DNA from: Mesostigma viride
Lineage: Eukaryota > Streptophyta > Mesostigmatophyceae > Mesostigmatales > Mesostigmataceae
Reading direction: 5' to 3'
DNA length: 64,000 nt
Assembly: GCA_009746045.1 (NCBI GenBank)
Contig: RPFO01000076.1
Location: forward strand, 122,001 to 186,000
The position numbers and the translations under genes are program-made. The notes beneath the pieces were generated by a model. That model had not been told where the DNA came from. It ran no database searches and saw only the letters and a program-made list of their open reading frames with translations. Shown piece after piece: positions 18,883 through 29,183 of this stretch; within the stretch, counting starts at the first letter, position 1; every line of letters starts with the position of its first letter.

Positions 18883-19456
18883 TGTTACGTCGCGTAACTT
18901 TTGTTGTTGTTACGGACGTAAATTAGGTCCTTTGTTGCCTCAGCCATTCCGGAACAGTTCGCTGACTTTCCTAGGCTTACGTGTAGTTAGGACCTTTCGG
19001 CCGGTCGGTACCGGGCCTTGTGACGTGGCAATTGTACAGTATGGTGGTTCGGTGCAGTCGCGCCGCGCTGCGTACTTTAGTAGTGGTCCTTTTATCCTGC
19101 GTGTGAACCTTGTGGACGTGCGTTGGTCCTGTAGGCGAGAGTCGATGTCGGCGCGAGCATACACGCCTGTCGGCGATCATTTATGCAGCAGTTGTCCTTC
19201 GTGAATGGCACTCGGCGTGTGTTAAATGAATTAACACATATAGGCTTGGGTCACGGTAGTGTAGTATTGTTTCCTTCGTAGTACCCTGGTTTTATTCGGT
19301 ATATGGCGTATTATAAGGGAATGCATTGAGAAGCAGCGTCGTCGCGTCCTAGGTCTTAAAGCCAATATAGCTCCTCACTCCTAGGTAGGTGCCTCATCAC
19401 TAGTTTAGGTAAGGTTAGGCGAGATGTTTGGGATAGAGTCGAGCCAGGACGTAACA
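18883..19456 (+). repeat. 5' LTR of gypsy B
   Basis: 574 bp, starting TGTTACGTCGCGTAAC and ending GGACGTAACA, so the ends are TG...CA with inverted TGTTACGTC/GACGTAACA. A possible TATA sequence, TATAAGGG, lies at 19312-19319. By eye it differs from the 3' LTR at about five positions. Confidence 0.92.
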
Positions 19457-19457
19457 A

Positions 19458-19469
19458 TGGTATCGGAGG
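19458..19469 (+). promoter_or_regulatory. Primer-binding site of gypsy B
   Basis: TGGTATCGGAGG, one base after the LTR. It matches initiator tRNA-Met-type sites and is identical to the site in copia A. Confidence 0.85.
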
Positions 19470-20258
19470 TAGTTTAGGTGGACGCGACGATATTCCCTTG
19501 CACTCACCTTATACGCCAGAGACCTTCCGCGGCCAGGGCACAGAAGAAGACACCCTCTTGACAGGTAATGGGCGGGTCGCCTGCAAGCTAGGGGGGTAGT
19601 GCTGCCCGATTCGGGACACGCCCTGCCTAGAAGTTAGACCTGCTCAAAGCGGATAAACTCCTCATGTAGCTAGTTTCTTTTCCTTTTCCTTCTGTGTGTG
19701 CATTTCCTTGCTGGGTGCTGTTTGACGTTAGATAGTGGGTTAGCCGGTTCAGTGGGTTAGCTCCTTTTCTTCCTTTGTATACACGCGTTTCCTTGGAATG
19801 TTGTTTGATTACGTTAGCTAGGATTGACGGTTCAATAGGGCTGGATAGATAGTGGGACGATTAGCGTCTCTTTCGACTACACCTCTTTTCCGTGCATGCT
19901 GCTGTGTTTTCTTATATGCTTCCTCGTGCAGAATCTTGAGCCGGATGTTTATTTACCAACGGGCGCTGGTTTCAGGCGTCCTCGGCATTTCGGTAACATT
20001 AAGCTACAATAATGCTTAAGTGTTTTCCTTTGTTTCCTTTTTATTTTCTCCTTGATCAGATTTTAGATTATTCTTTCCTTTTTCCTTGCTAAAATGGTAG
20101 CCACTCCCCTTTGTTTTCTTGGTCATGCCCTTTTGATCTGATTTTATTTTAGCCTTGGTCAGATTTTTAGTTTATCCTTGACCAGATTTTTATCTTATCC
20201 TTGTTCAGCTTTTTAACCTTTCCTCGTCCAGTGTATTTCTTTCCTTTGCACCTCAAAC
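19470..20258 (+). other. Untranslated leader of gypsy B
   Basis: About 790 bp between PBS and gag, T-rich in its second half (repeats of TTTCCTT and CAGATTTT). No coding signal was seen. Long leaders are usual in gypsy elements and would carry packaging signals. Confidence 0.6.
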
Positions 20259-21809
20259 ATGTCCTCTCAAACGTCTCTTGGTGGGGGTATGTCTTCCATT
20301 AACCAACGTTCCTCAGGTGTTAATCCTAGTGTTAATTCTGGTACTCCTCAATTGGCTATGGGTAACAGACGTGATGCCTTGGACACTGTCCATCACTTGA
20401 CTCCTCCGCCTCAGAGTGTACGTTCTGACAGTACTACCTCTACTCCGTCCTTTCACCGTTCACCTATTACTCCTCCTCCTATGTTTGAGGCACGTACTAG
20501 GTCTACTGCCCCAGCCTCTGCTATTCCTCCTTTTGATTTTGGGAATCCCTCTGTGTCTATCCCCTCTCAAGCTCCTCAGGTGTCAGCCCCTCGTAGTGTT
20601 CGTAGTCTGGCTCCTGTGGGCCCTACTGGGTATCCTACTGCCGTTCCTACACATCCTCCTGCTTCCTTGGCATACCTTGATACGGCCTATGAGGCAGCCC
20701 AAATCCCCTCACGTGTAGCAGAGTTAGAGATTAATCAGGATTTTAGCACCATGCCTCTCCATGATAAAAACTATGATCATTTTTCCTATTCCACAATCAG
20801 AGAAGCATATACTGTTCCTCACACCTCGGGTCACCACCCTGCCTCTGTGGTGCCCTCAGGTCCTCTTCCTAAGACCTATCCTGCTCCTCATAACTGGTTA
20901 CTGCCTGAGTATGTGCCTGTGAAAAGAGTGGGCCTATGGATAAAAGTGATCCTTCTCGTGCATCTAAGCCCCCTCTCCTTCCCACCTTTGCTAGTGTGCC
21001 TAAGTTAGATACCAGTTCCACTCCTCAGCAGTTTTTCACCTTTCTTATGCTCCTCACTCAGCAGACGGTCTCTTGGGAACAGTATTATAGGTGGAAACTC
21101 CCTGATGTTGTTCTTTTCCCTCATTACCCTAGGTACACCTGTGTGGCTCCTGCCCTTGTCACCCTCCTTCAATGTGAGTCCCTCGCGTCACATGCATACC
21201 CTAACTCAGTAGCATAATTGTTTAATTAGGAGACTGGAAAATCATGTAGTGCCTCCAGACGCTGACTGGCAAGAGCGCCTTAGATTTGGATCCCTCGAGC
21301 AAGGCAATGAAACTTATAGGGAATACCAATGGGAATTTGATGCCCAGATGGTACGCATTCGAGACCTCTCGGGTGCGGAAGTCCGTGCTCGCTTCTTGCA
21401 AGGTCTTAATAAAACCTCTTGCGTGAAGTTAAGAAACAGTTTTTTTGCGTACAGTTTTCGTGACCTTCCTCTGGCTGCTGTTCCTACCCATCTCCTCCGT
21501 GTTGCTGATTTTATGTATGCTCATGCTCCTATGTGTACTAGGGTCCATAACCTTGTCCTCACTCCTGAAGAAGAAGAGGCATATGTAGAAGAATTAGATA
21601 TTTGTGTTACAGATATATCTGCTTGGGATGTGTCTCACACTACGTGTTATCACTGTCATGAGGTGGGCCATCTTAAGAGGGAGTGCCCAAGTTTCTTTCT
21701 GGCCCCCCCCCTCATCCCAATGCCCGCCCTCCGCGTACTCCTCAGCGGGCCTCTCCCCTTTGCCCACCCTCTGGTCGTTCCTCTTCTGCTCCTTAGCCCT
21801 CTAGGTTAA
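20259..21809 (+). pseudogene. Gypsy B gag (frameshifted) with zinc knuckle
   Basis: A true ATG at 20259 opens a Ser/Pro/Thr-rich N-terminal part (249 codons). The frame then shifts near 20940, again near 21220, and runs from 21249 to 21809. The later part resembles retrotransposon gag (DWQERLRFGSLEQGNETYREYQWEFDA, similar to the LRQGTTPYREFLSKFES of gypsy D). It carries a CCHC knuckle, CYHCHEVGHLKREC, at 21645-21686. At least two frameshifts prevent a full Gag. Confidence 0.75.
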
Positions 21810-22136
21810 ATGCTGTACAGACAGGCTCCTTAGTGAATCCCCATTCTGATCAGGATGCCGTCCCCTCTCAATACCCTCGTGATTCTCCAGCAATGGCTTT
21901 CTCACCGGGGTTTCCTCCAGGGTTCGTTCCCTTGGATGATGTGGGGGGGGGGAGGGAAAACAGTAGACCTGTCAGCAGGGGGTAGCCTGGTAAGGACCTC
22001 AGCTATAGTACCCCAAGCTCAGAAAATTTTTGTTTACCTGTTTTTGTCACTACTGTGGATGCTGCATCCTCTGCACCCCTGCGTGTTCGTCCTTTGATGT
22101 TTCTAAATCATTGGTGGCCTTACCGTTCCTACTACC

Positions 22137-22370
22137 GTGGTAGACCCTTTTCTGCATCCTCATGATATCCTCAATGTTTCTGTCCTCGTAGATAGTGGGG
22201 CTGCCAGCTCCTTTGTGAGCGAGGCCCTTGTTAGGAGACTAGGATTACATAGTAGCTATCCCTCATTCCTCTCAGGTGACTGTGCACTATATATGCTGAT
22301 GGTCGCACTTGTCACTCTCATGGTACTGTATCCTTACCACTCCTCATTCAGGGTCGCCATATTAAATTAG
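22137..22370 (+). pseudogene. Gypsy B aspartic protease remnant
   Basis: The frame contains VLVDSGAASSFVSEALVRRLGL, with the catalytic D-S-G at about 22191. It is closely similar to FLVDTGASTSFINEALVRRLGL in gypsy D. It runs to a stop without joining gag or RT in frame. Confidence 0.75.
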
Positions 22371-22899
22371 TGGCGACCATAGGCCCTATAACGATTGTTG
22401 ATATTTTGTTGGGCTTAGATTGGCATCAAGGCCATAAAATCACTATTAATTATGACACTATGGTCCTAGGTTCGATTCCTTGCTGGTAGCTTCTAGGCTT
22501 TCTTACTTTACGTGTTCCGCGGAATCTCAGATTTGGGCAACTAGCGTTTTCACAATTGTTGCCTTCTGACGAGAACATGACACCATGGTTATAGTAAGCC
22601 TCGGGCCGGAGGCTAGCTGTTACCTGGTTCCCTGATAGCACCTATATATGCCCTGTTGCCGGAACGACACTGTAGGGTAGAGAATTTATCCTTAGTAGAT
22701 GTAACGCCTATTGAGTTACCCGGTGATCCTCGTATATCCTATGGCTGGTCATTAATGACCAACAATGACAATATATGTTTTATTGCGTATGTTCCTCCGT
22801 GTCTTACCAATAAAGTCCGTTACATGTCTATTATAGATTCCTCTCGGGTCTTTGAAGAAAAGACTCCCTCATACCCTCCTCATCATGTGGTTTTCTCCG

Positions 22900-23298
22900 A
22901 TGTATCGTATCATTCGTATGGGCCCCTCCGAATTATAAGAGTTAAAACAAATACTTGTGTCGTTATTAGAAGCAGATTTAAGGGATCCTAGTAATTCCCC
23001 ATATTCTACCAGTATTTTGCTAGTCCCTCTGCCCAATGGCAAATTTAGCCTAGTTACAGACTATTGTAAAGTTGATTATGATAATAGCCGTGCAAAGTAC
23101 TATGCAGACATCACTTCCTCATGGTCTAGTATTTTCCTTTCTTGGGCTGATGCACGTACTGTGATTAATAACCCCTCCGTTTACGTGATTAGGTATAAGA
23201 AGTTTCACCTCTTTGAAGAAGCACAGCATCTGTCTTTGGTATCAAAGTCGAGACATTCATCAGCAGTTCATGTCTTTGGTATGGTCAAACCGACATAG
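22900..23298 (+). pseudogene. Gypsy B reverse transcriptase remnant
   Basis: Only the N-terminal 'fingers' region is recognisable: DPSNSPYSTSILLVPLPNGKFSLVTDY, matching EPSNSPFSAGVLLVPKPGGKWRLVTDY in gypsy D. The segment carrying the catalytic Asp residues (VIDCADGFWQ and YLDD in gypsy D) is absent. Confidence 0.7.
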
Positions 23299-23497
23299 GA
23301 ATACATCCTCGTCCTGCAGGTCCTCCTACAATTCGTACAGAAGCTGTTCCTTCTCCATCTCATATCCCTGACATACTTCTTACTCCTTTACCTTCTCCAA
23401 CCCACGAACGGGGTTTTCTTCCTCCTCTATTGAGACCCCTCTTACTGTGGAATTTGGTTCCTTATCAATCACGGTGACTAGGAAGGAGTGAGCTAAA

Positions 23498-24013
23498 ATG
23501 TCCTTTCCTTTCTGCGTGGTTGATGTTTTTGTTGTCAGCAGACTCCGGCCTGCGATCCTCGTCTTGCCAGATACCTCGAAACTGTTTGTATTAGCTACTG
23601 ACACTAGTAAGGTAGCCCTTGGGGGTGTTCTCCTCCAAGACCAAGGTCATGGTTTGCAACCCATCGAATACATCTCTAGGACTATGTTACCTGCTGAGTG
23701 CAAGTACCCTGTTCACCAACAAGAGTATTGGCTGTGGTATATTGCTGTCATGCATGGCAACATTTCCTTAAAGGTGCCCAATTCGATGTTGCGCAATTTG
23801 GCCCCCGTTAAATTGCAATACGTCAAGGGTGTAGATAATATTGTCCATGATGCTTTATCCCGACGTCCTGACTATTCCTTTTTCGAGGATCTAGATGTCC
23901 TCACTACCACCCTCGTTCCTACTCCTCTTCTTGGTGTTTTCCCCTATGGTGACTTCCCTCATGACGGGCAGTATACAGGACTACCTTTTCCATACCTCTG
24001 TTCGTTTTCCTGA
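23498..24013 (+). pseudogene. Gypsy B RT end and RNase H remnant
   Basis: The frame begins at the end of RT and start of RNase H (LVLPDTSKLFVLATDTSKVALGGVLL, QPIEYISRTMLPAECKYPVHQQE). It is internally shortened, then resumes at KLQYVKGVDNIVHDALSRR, the usual RNase H end. The order matches gypsy D. Confidence 0.75.
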
Positions 24014-24393
24014 TCTCCTCTCTCGTGTGGGCCTTTCTCTTCGGTGTGAGGGCACACCTGTCACCTCGGTGGGGGGGGAGGATACGAATAAAATCATTTC
24101 TTTTCCCCTCCGTCATGTGTCCACTAGGGCTGGGAAGTCGTTGGTAATCTTGTTCCTTCTAGTCCACCCCTCTTTTTGGTAAAGTTGTGGGTGACTTCCT
24201 GTAGAACCTTCTGTAGATGCCTCGGTAGCCAGTCCTACGTCAGATTTAGAGCGTCTTATCAGTGTTTACGGCCACTGAGCTGGAAGCCTTAGTCGCAATA
24301 TCCTCACACCCTCGAAAATTTGGGAAGTACCCGTGCTAGTTTGTGGTTGGCTTCTTGTATGTGCTGTTAAAGGATGATCCTCTGCAATGACGT

Positions 24394-24991
24394 TTGTATT
24401 TTCCCCTTATTTGCCGCTCGTCCTTGTTGTTTGAGTTACATGATTTAGCTGCTCACCATCTAGGGCGGGAAGCGTGTGCGGGATTTGGTAACCCGTTCAT
24501 AGTTCTGGCCCTCCCTCCTCAGCACTTGATGTGGATGAATATGTTGGTAGGACATGCCAATCATGCCAGGCGATGAAACCTAGTAATGTGGGTCAGATAG
24601 CAGATCGAGCCTCGTACCCTCCATGATCCTATTATAATGCCTTGGGATTCCATTATGATGGATTTTGGGGGGGCCAAAATAGAATGCCAAAGGCAATTGA
24701 TGCGCAGATCCTCGTGTTTGTAGACCGCCTTACTAGACGTTGTCACCTTGTCCCTTGTCCCTTGGAGCTTACTGCTCGAGTGACTGTGCTCAGCTGTACC
24801 TTCCAAACGTTTATCGTTACCATGGGTTGAGCAGGCATTTTATTTTTGATAAGGACAAGTTGTTTACCTCGGACTTTTGGACAGAGTTCTTTGCTGCTAT
24901 TGGTACTAAAGTGACGTTTGGCACTGCGTACCATTCCTCCTCCTCACACCTAGTAGAGCGATTAAATAGAGTGGTAGAAGAAGCCCTCTGA
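24394..24991 (+). pseudogene. Gypsy B integrase remnant
   Basis: A degraded zinc-binding region precedes the catalytic core. From 24604 the sequence matches gypsy A. The core has WDSIMMDF (first Asp), DKDKLFTSDFWTEFF (second Asp) and LVERLNRVVEEAL (Glu), spread over shifted frames. Compared with gypsy D (WDSIMMDFIGP...), bases are missing after the first Asp. Confidence 0.75.
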
Positions 24992-25048
24992 CAATATGTA
25001 AATGGACCCGTCTGGTAGTGACTGGGAAGATTACCTATGTTTGGTTGA

Positions 25049-25979
25049 GTGAAAACATGCACAACCTCTAGTTGTTTTCCTTCCTTGCCTTATGTTATTT
25101 CCTCGGGCTGTGGGTCGGTTGGTTGTCCCCCGCCCTCCGCAGCCATCATGTCAGACGACGCCTGCTCAGCCAGCCGTCGTCGCTCCGTCCGTGGCTCCCT
25201 CCGTCGCGCATGCTCAGCCGTCCGCTGTCACTCCGTCCGTGGCTCCCTCTGCCGGCCGAGCCTCAGCGTCATCCAGATTTGGGCGAGGCGTCGACGGGCA
25301 AGTGGGTGTTTGACACTACCGATGATACGTATGATTCGGCCATGGGTGATTGGCCCTCTGCCCGACAGGCCACAACATCTTCCCATGTCGCCGCTCCTGC
25401 TGCCACCGCCTGAGTCTTCCGTCGCGCCCGCCTCCGCAGTCATCCACCAACCGCGCGTTGCTCCTGTTGGAAAGTCCTCAGCTTCGGTCACGCGTGTTAG
25501 CGAGAGTCGTGAGATCCAGCACGTGCGTCTGTGGCCCGACAACGTGGAGCGTTTCCTGGACTTGTTTTTCACCTCTGTTGCTCGTGGTGAGCTGGTCTTC
25601 TATCGGTTCCTCCTGCGCGCCCTCCTTCTGCTGTCGGCAGAGCCCTTCGTGCGCTAGTTTCAGTGTGGGTTCCTTGACTGGGCCCGTGGACAGGTGGTCC
25701 TGACAAAGCTACGATACTACTGCGCTTTCCTCGGCATGTATCTTGATGGCGTCTGGGAGGATGTGTTCCTCCATCCATGTAGACAACCATGACAACCCTA
25801 CTGATGTTGCTCATCACCGGGCGTACATGGCGGTGCTTTTGGCCACCCGTGGTACTTTTCAGGCTACTGGTGTGTTGACAGAGGGCTCTAGGCCCGACCT
25901 GAGGGTGTTGTCCCTCCGGTATATAGAGTCGCCCTCTGGGCTTGGCCAGTTGGTTGGCCGTTCTCGGTCCTCAGTGTGA
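25049..25979 (+). pseudogene. Gypsy B 3' accessory region downstream of integrase
   Basis: About 900 bp between integrase and polypurine tract carry broken open frames conserved in gypsy A: a Pro/Ser/Ala-rich part, an acidic DTTDDTYDSAMGDW, then SREIQHVRLWPDNVERFLDLFFTSVARGEL and [15 protein letters not shown] recognise no domain. Its position equals that of ORF3 in gypsy D. It may be a decayed accessory gene. Confidence 0.5.
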
Positions 25980-26235
25980 ACATTGTTTCCTACGCGTGTC
26001 CTGCCTAGTGCCGTCCCTCCCGGCAAGCCTCCGTGCAAGGCAGTTAGTTAGGGGAGCCTCACACCCGGCGTGGTGCTGGTGATCCCTACACCGTTTGGGG
26101 TGGACCCGAGGTTAACATCTTTTTGCTTTGGGCCTTGGATGGTTAGTCGATTGTGTTAGGCTTTTGTTGGGTGCGTTAGGTTATTCCTACCCCTTTGGTT
26201 TCCTCCCTGTACGTAGGGAGAGGGCTCCCTACCTT

Positions 26236-26249
26236 TGTGGGGGGGGAGG
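26236..26249 (+). promoter_or_regulatory. Polypurine tract of gypsy B
   Basis: A G-rich tract (GGGGGGGGAGG) ends directly at the 3' LTR. Confidence 0.85.
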
Positions 26250-26823
26250 TGTTACGTCGCGTAACTTTTGTTGTTGTTACGGACGTAAATTAGGTCCTTT
26301 GTTGCCTCAGCCATTCCGGAACAGTTCGCTGACTTTCCTGGGCTTACGTGTAGTTAGGACCTTTTGGCCGGTCGGTACCGGGCCTTGTGACGTGGCAATT
26401 GTACAGTATGGTGGTTCGGTGCAGTCGCGCCGCGCTGCGTACTTTAGTAGTGGTCCTTTTATCCTGCGTGTGAACCTTGTGGACGTGCGTTGGTCCTGTA
26501 GGCGAGGGTCGATGTCGGCGCGAGCATACACGCCTGTCGGCGATCATTTATGCAGCAGTTGTCCTTCGTGAATGGCACTCGGCGTGTGTTAAATGAATTA
26601 ACACATATAGGCTTGGGTCACGGCAGTGTAGTATTGTTTCCTTCGTAGTACCCTGATTTTATTCGGTATATGGCGTATTATAAGGGAATGCATTGAGAAG
26701 CAGCGTCGTCGCGTCCTAGGTCTTAAAGCCAATATAGCTCCTCACTCCTAGGTAGGTGCCTCATCACTAGTTTAGGTAAGGTTAGGCGAGATGTTTGGGA
26801 TAGAGTCGAGCCAGGACGTAACA
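26250..26823 (+). repeat. 3' LTR of gypsy B
   Basis: 574 bp, same ends as 18883-19456. Differences seen are single substitutions, for example CCTAGGC/CCTGGGC and CCTTTCGG/CCTTTTGG. Confidence 0.92.
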
Positions 26824-28100
26824 CATCCATCCATCCATCCATCCATCCATCCATCCATCCATCCATCCATCCATCCATCCATCCATCCATCCATCCATCC
26901 ATCCATCCATCCATCCATCCATCCATCCATCCATCCATCCATCCATCCATCCATCCATCCATCCATCCATCCATCCATCCATCCATCCATCCATCCATCC
27001 ATCCATCCATCCATCCATCCATCCATCCATCCATCCATCCATCCATCCATCCATCCATCCATCCATCCATCCATCCATCCATCCATCCATCCATCCATCC
27101 ATCCATCCATCCATCCATCCATCCATCCATCCATCCATCCATCCATCCATCCATCCATCCATCCATCCATCCATCCATCCATCCATCCATCCATCCATCC
27201 ATCCATCCATCCATCCATCCATCCATCCATCCATCCATCCATCCATCCATCCATCCATCCATCCATCCATCCATCCATCCATCCATCCATCCATCCATCC
27301 ATCCATCCATCCATCCATCCATCCATCCATCCATCCATCCATCCATCCATCCATCCATCCATCCATCCATCCATCCATCCATCCATCCATCCATCCATCC
27401 ATCCATCCATCCATCCATCCATCCATCCATCCATCCATCCATCCATCCATCCATCCATCCATCCATCCATCCATCCATCCATCCATCCATCCATCCATCC
27501 ATCCATCCATCCATCCATCCATCCATCCATCCATCCATCCATCCATCCATCCATCCATCCATCCATCCATCCATCCATCCATCCATCCATCCATCCATCC
27601 ATCCATCCATCCATCCATCCATCCATCCATCCATCCATCCATCCATCCATCCATCCATCCATCCATCCATCCATCCATCCATCCATCCATCCATCCATCC
27701 ATCCATCCATCCATCCATCCATCCATCCATCCATCCATCCATCCATCCATCCATCCATCCATCCATCCATCCATCCATCCATCCATCCATCCATCCATCC
27801 ATCCATCCATCCATCCATCCATCCATCCATCCATCCATCCATCCATCCATCCATCCATCCATCCATCCATCCATCCATCCATCCATCCATCCATCCATCC
27901 ATCCATCCATCCATCCATCCATCCATCCATCCATCCATCCATCCATCCATCCATCCATCCATCCATCCATCCATCCATCCATCCATCCATCCATCCATCC
28001 ATCCATCCATCCATCCATCCATCCATCCATCCATCCATCCATCCATCCATCCATCCATCCATCCATCCATCCATCCATCCATCCATCCATCCGTCCGTCC
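26824..28100. repeat. (ATCC)n array, segment 3
   Basis: About 1.27 kb of perfect ATCC, ending in two GTCC variants at 28093-28100. The first five bases are the gypsy B duplication. With segments 1 and 2 the original array was about 1.9 kb. Confidence 0.97.
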
Positions 28101-28342
28101 ATTGATCCGGGCCCAATGAATGCTCTGTGACGGACTCACCCCAACGGGAGCATGACTAGTTTACTTAATCAATAATGTAACACCGATGGAACACCGACAA
28201 TGATGACGGAATCAGCAACCAAATGACCAAGATCCGCATTGAATTCTAGGTTACAAGTGTTGGGTGGGCAGGGTGGCGCGGGCTGGCGACCACCCACAAG
28301 TCGCGGCAGTCAAAAACATTTCCACACCACACTAGAAGCCAG
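28101..28342. other. Unassigned DNA right of the ATCC array
   Basis: About 240 bp in which I see no gene, repeat or terminal motif I can name. Confidence 0.4.
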
Positions 28343-28790
28343 TTCACGCCTTAAGTTGGGTTTTCGCTAGTACAGCCAGCAGCCTTAAGTTGGGTTCGCC
28401 ATGCAGCCAACTGCGACCCAACGTAAGGCAGGAGGGGTGACATTGAGCCAAGCTAAATAGGGGCCGGATCCTGCAGCCGCCGGTCCAGAATATCTGGCCC
28501 CTATTTCCATATTAGGGGCCAGTGCAGCAACCGGCACCAACTGGAGCTGGCCCCCATGTTTTCGGCCCCTATAGGGGAGCGGGGGGCCGACTTTCATGCA
28601 GCCGTCAGCCCATAGAGTCTGGCCCCCAAATGCTACAGCATGGCGGAATTTGCAAGCAAGGCGGCCGAGTCTGCCCGCACCGCATATTTAGTGTTTTGTT
28701 GCGAACAATTCCTTGGGATTTTAGTTTCAGGCTGCCTATATATTAGCGTATTGTCAGATCGTTACCGAGGAGGGAGCCGCTCATAGTAGC

Positions 28791-28967
28791 ATGTCTGAAC
28801 CGCCGGACATTGGACCGGAGGAAGGGCCTGGTCTGCAACGCGGCTGGCCAGACTTGTATTATGACCAAGACAACCGCCGAGCCACTGCAGAATATTCTTA
28901 TTTAATTCTGGGTGAGGATGGTCTATCGGTGAAATGCATAGCATGCGGTCATGACAAGCGCTTTTGA
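28791..28967 (+). pseudogene. Short 5' coding fragment, possibly a zinc-finger first exon, cut by an insertion
   Basis: An ATG 45-50 bp after a TATATATTA box opens a 58-codon frame: MSEPPDIGPEEGPGLQ..., then AEYSYLILGEDGLSVKCIACGHDKR. The CxxC and mixed composition look like real coding sequence, perhaps the start of a zinc-finger domain. The frame is cut at about codon 56 by the inner element, which supplies the stop. Beyond that element (33981) only about ten codons remain open. The product is not recognised. Confidence 0.35.
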
Positions 28968-29075
28968 CAGATCTGTAAAGTTAGGGCCCGAAAAATACAG
29001 ATGGCTAGGCGTATATGCAGATCTGTTTTTTTAATACAGATCTGTACGTAAACTCCGACGTAATGCCTTTACGTC
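28960..29075 (+). repeat. Left terminal inverted repeat of the long-TIR element
   Basis: Contains three AGATCTG motifs and pairs with 33865-33980. Confidence 0.85.
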
Positions 29076-29183
29076 TTCGGGTGTCGAAGTGCAGGCCGTG
29101 CTCAGTACCTGGAAGCAAAATTCAGCCATGGCTACGAAAGCTAATAGAGGAATGTCAGCCGTATGACCTGCACACGAGGGTAA

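Larger units (their letters stand above)
18883..26823 (+). mobile_element. Ty3/gypsy-like LTR retrotransposon, complete by ends (gypsy B)
   Basis: 7.9 kb with 574-bp LTRs (18883-19456, 26250-26823), a PBS, a polypurine tract and the 5-bp duplication CATCC (18878-18882, 26824-26828) inside the ATCC array. In order the interior has gag, zinc knuckle, protease, broken RT, RNase H, broken integrase and a 3' accessory region. Frames are broken many times and the RT catalytic core is missing, yet the LTRs differ at only about 5 positions. A defective copy was therefore transposed recently. Confidence 0.92.

Noticed and set aside
18223-28139. Very long MDGW and HPSI open reading frames
   Set aside because: ATCC has no stop in any frame and its 12-bp triple unit gives tetrapeptide repeats on both strands; they are translations of a microsatellite.
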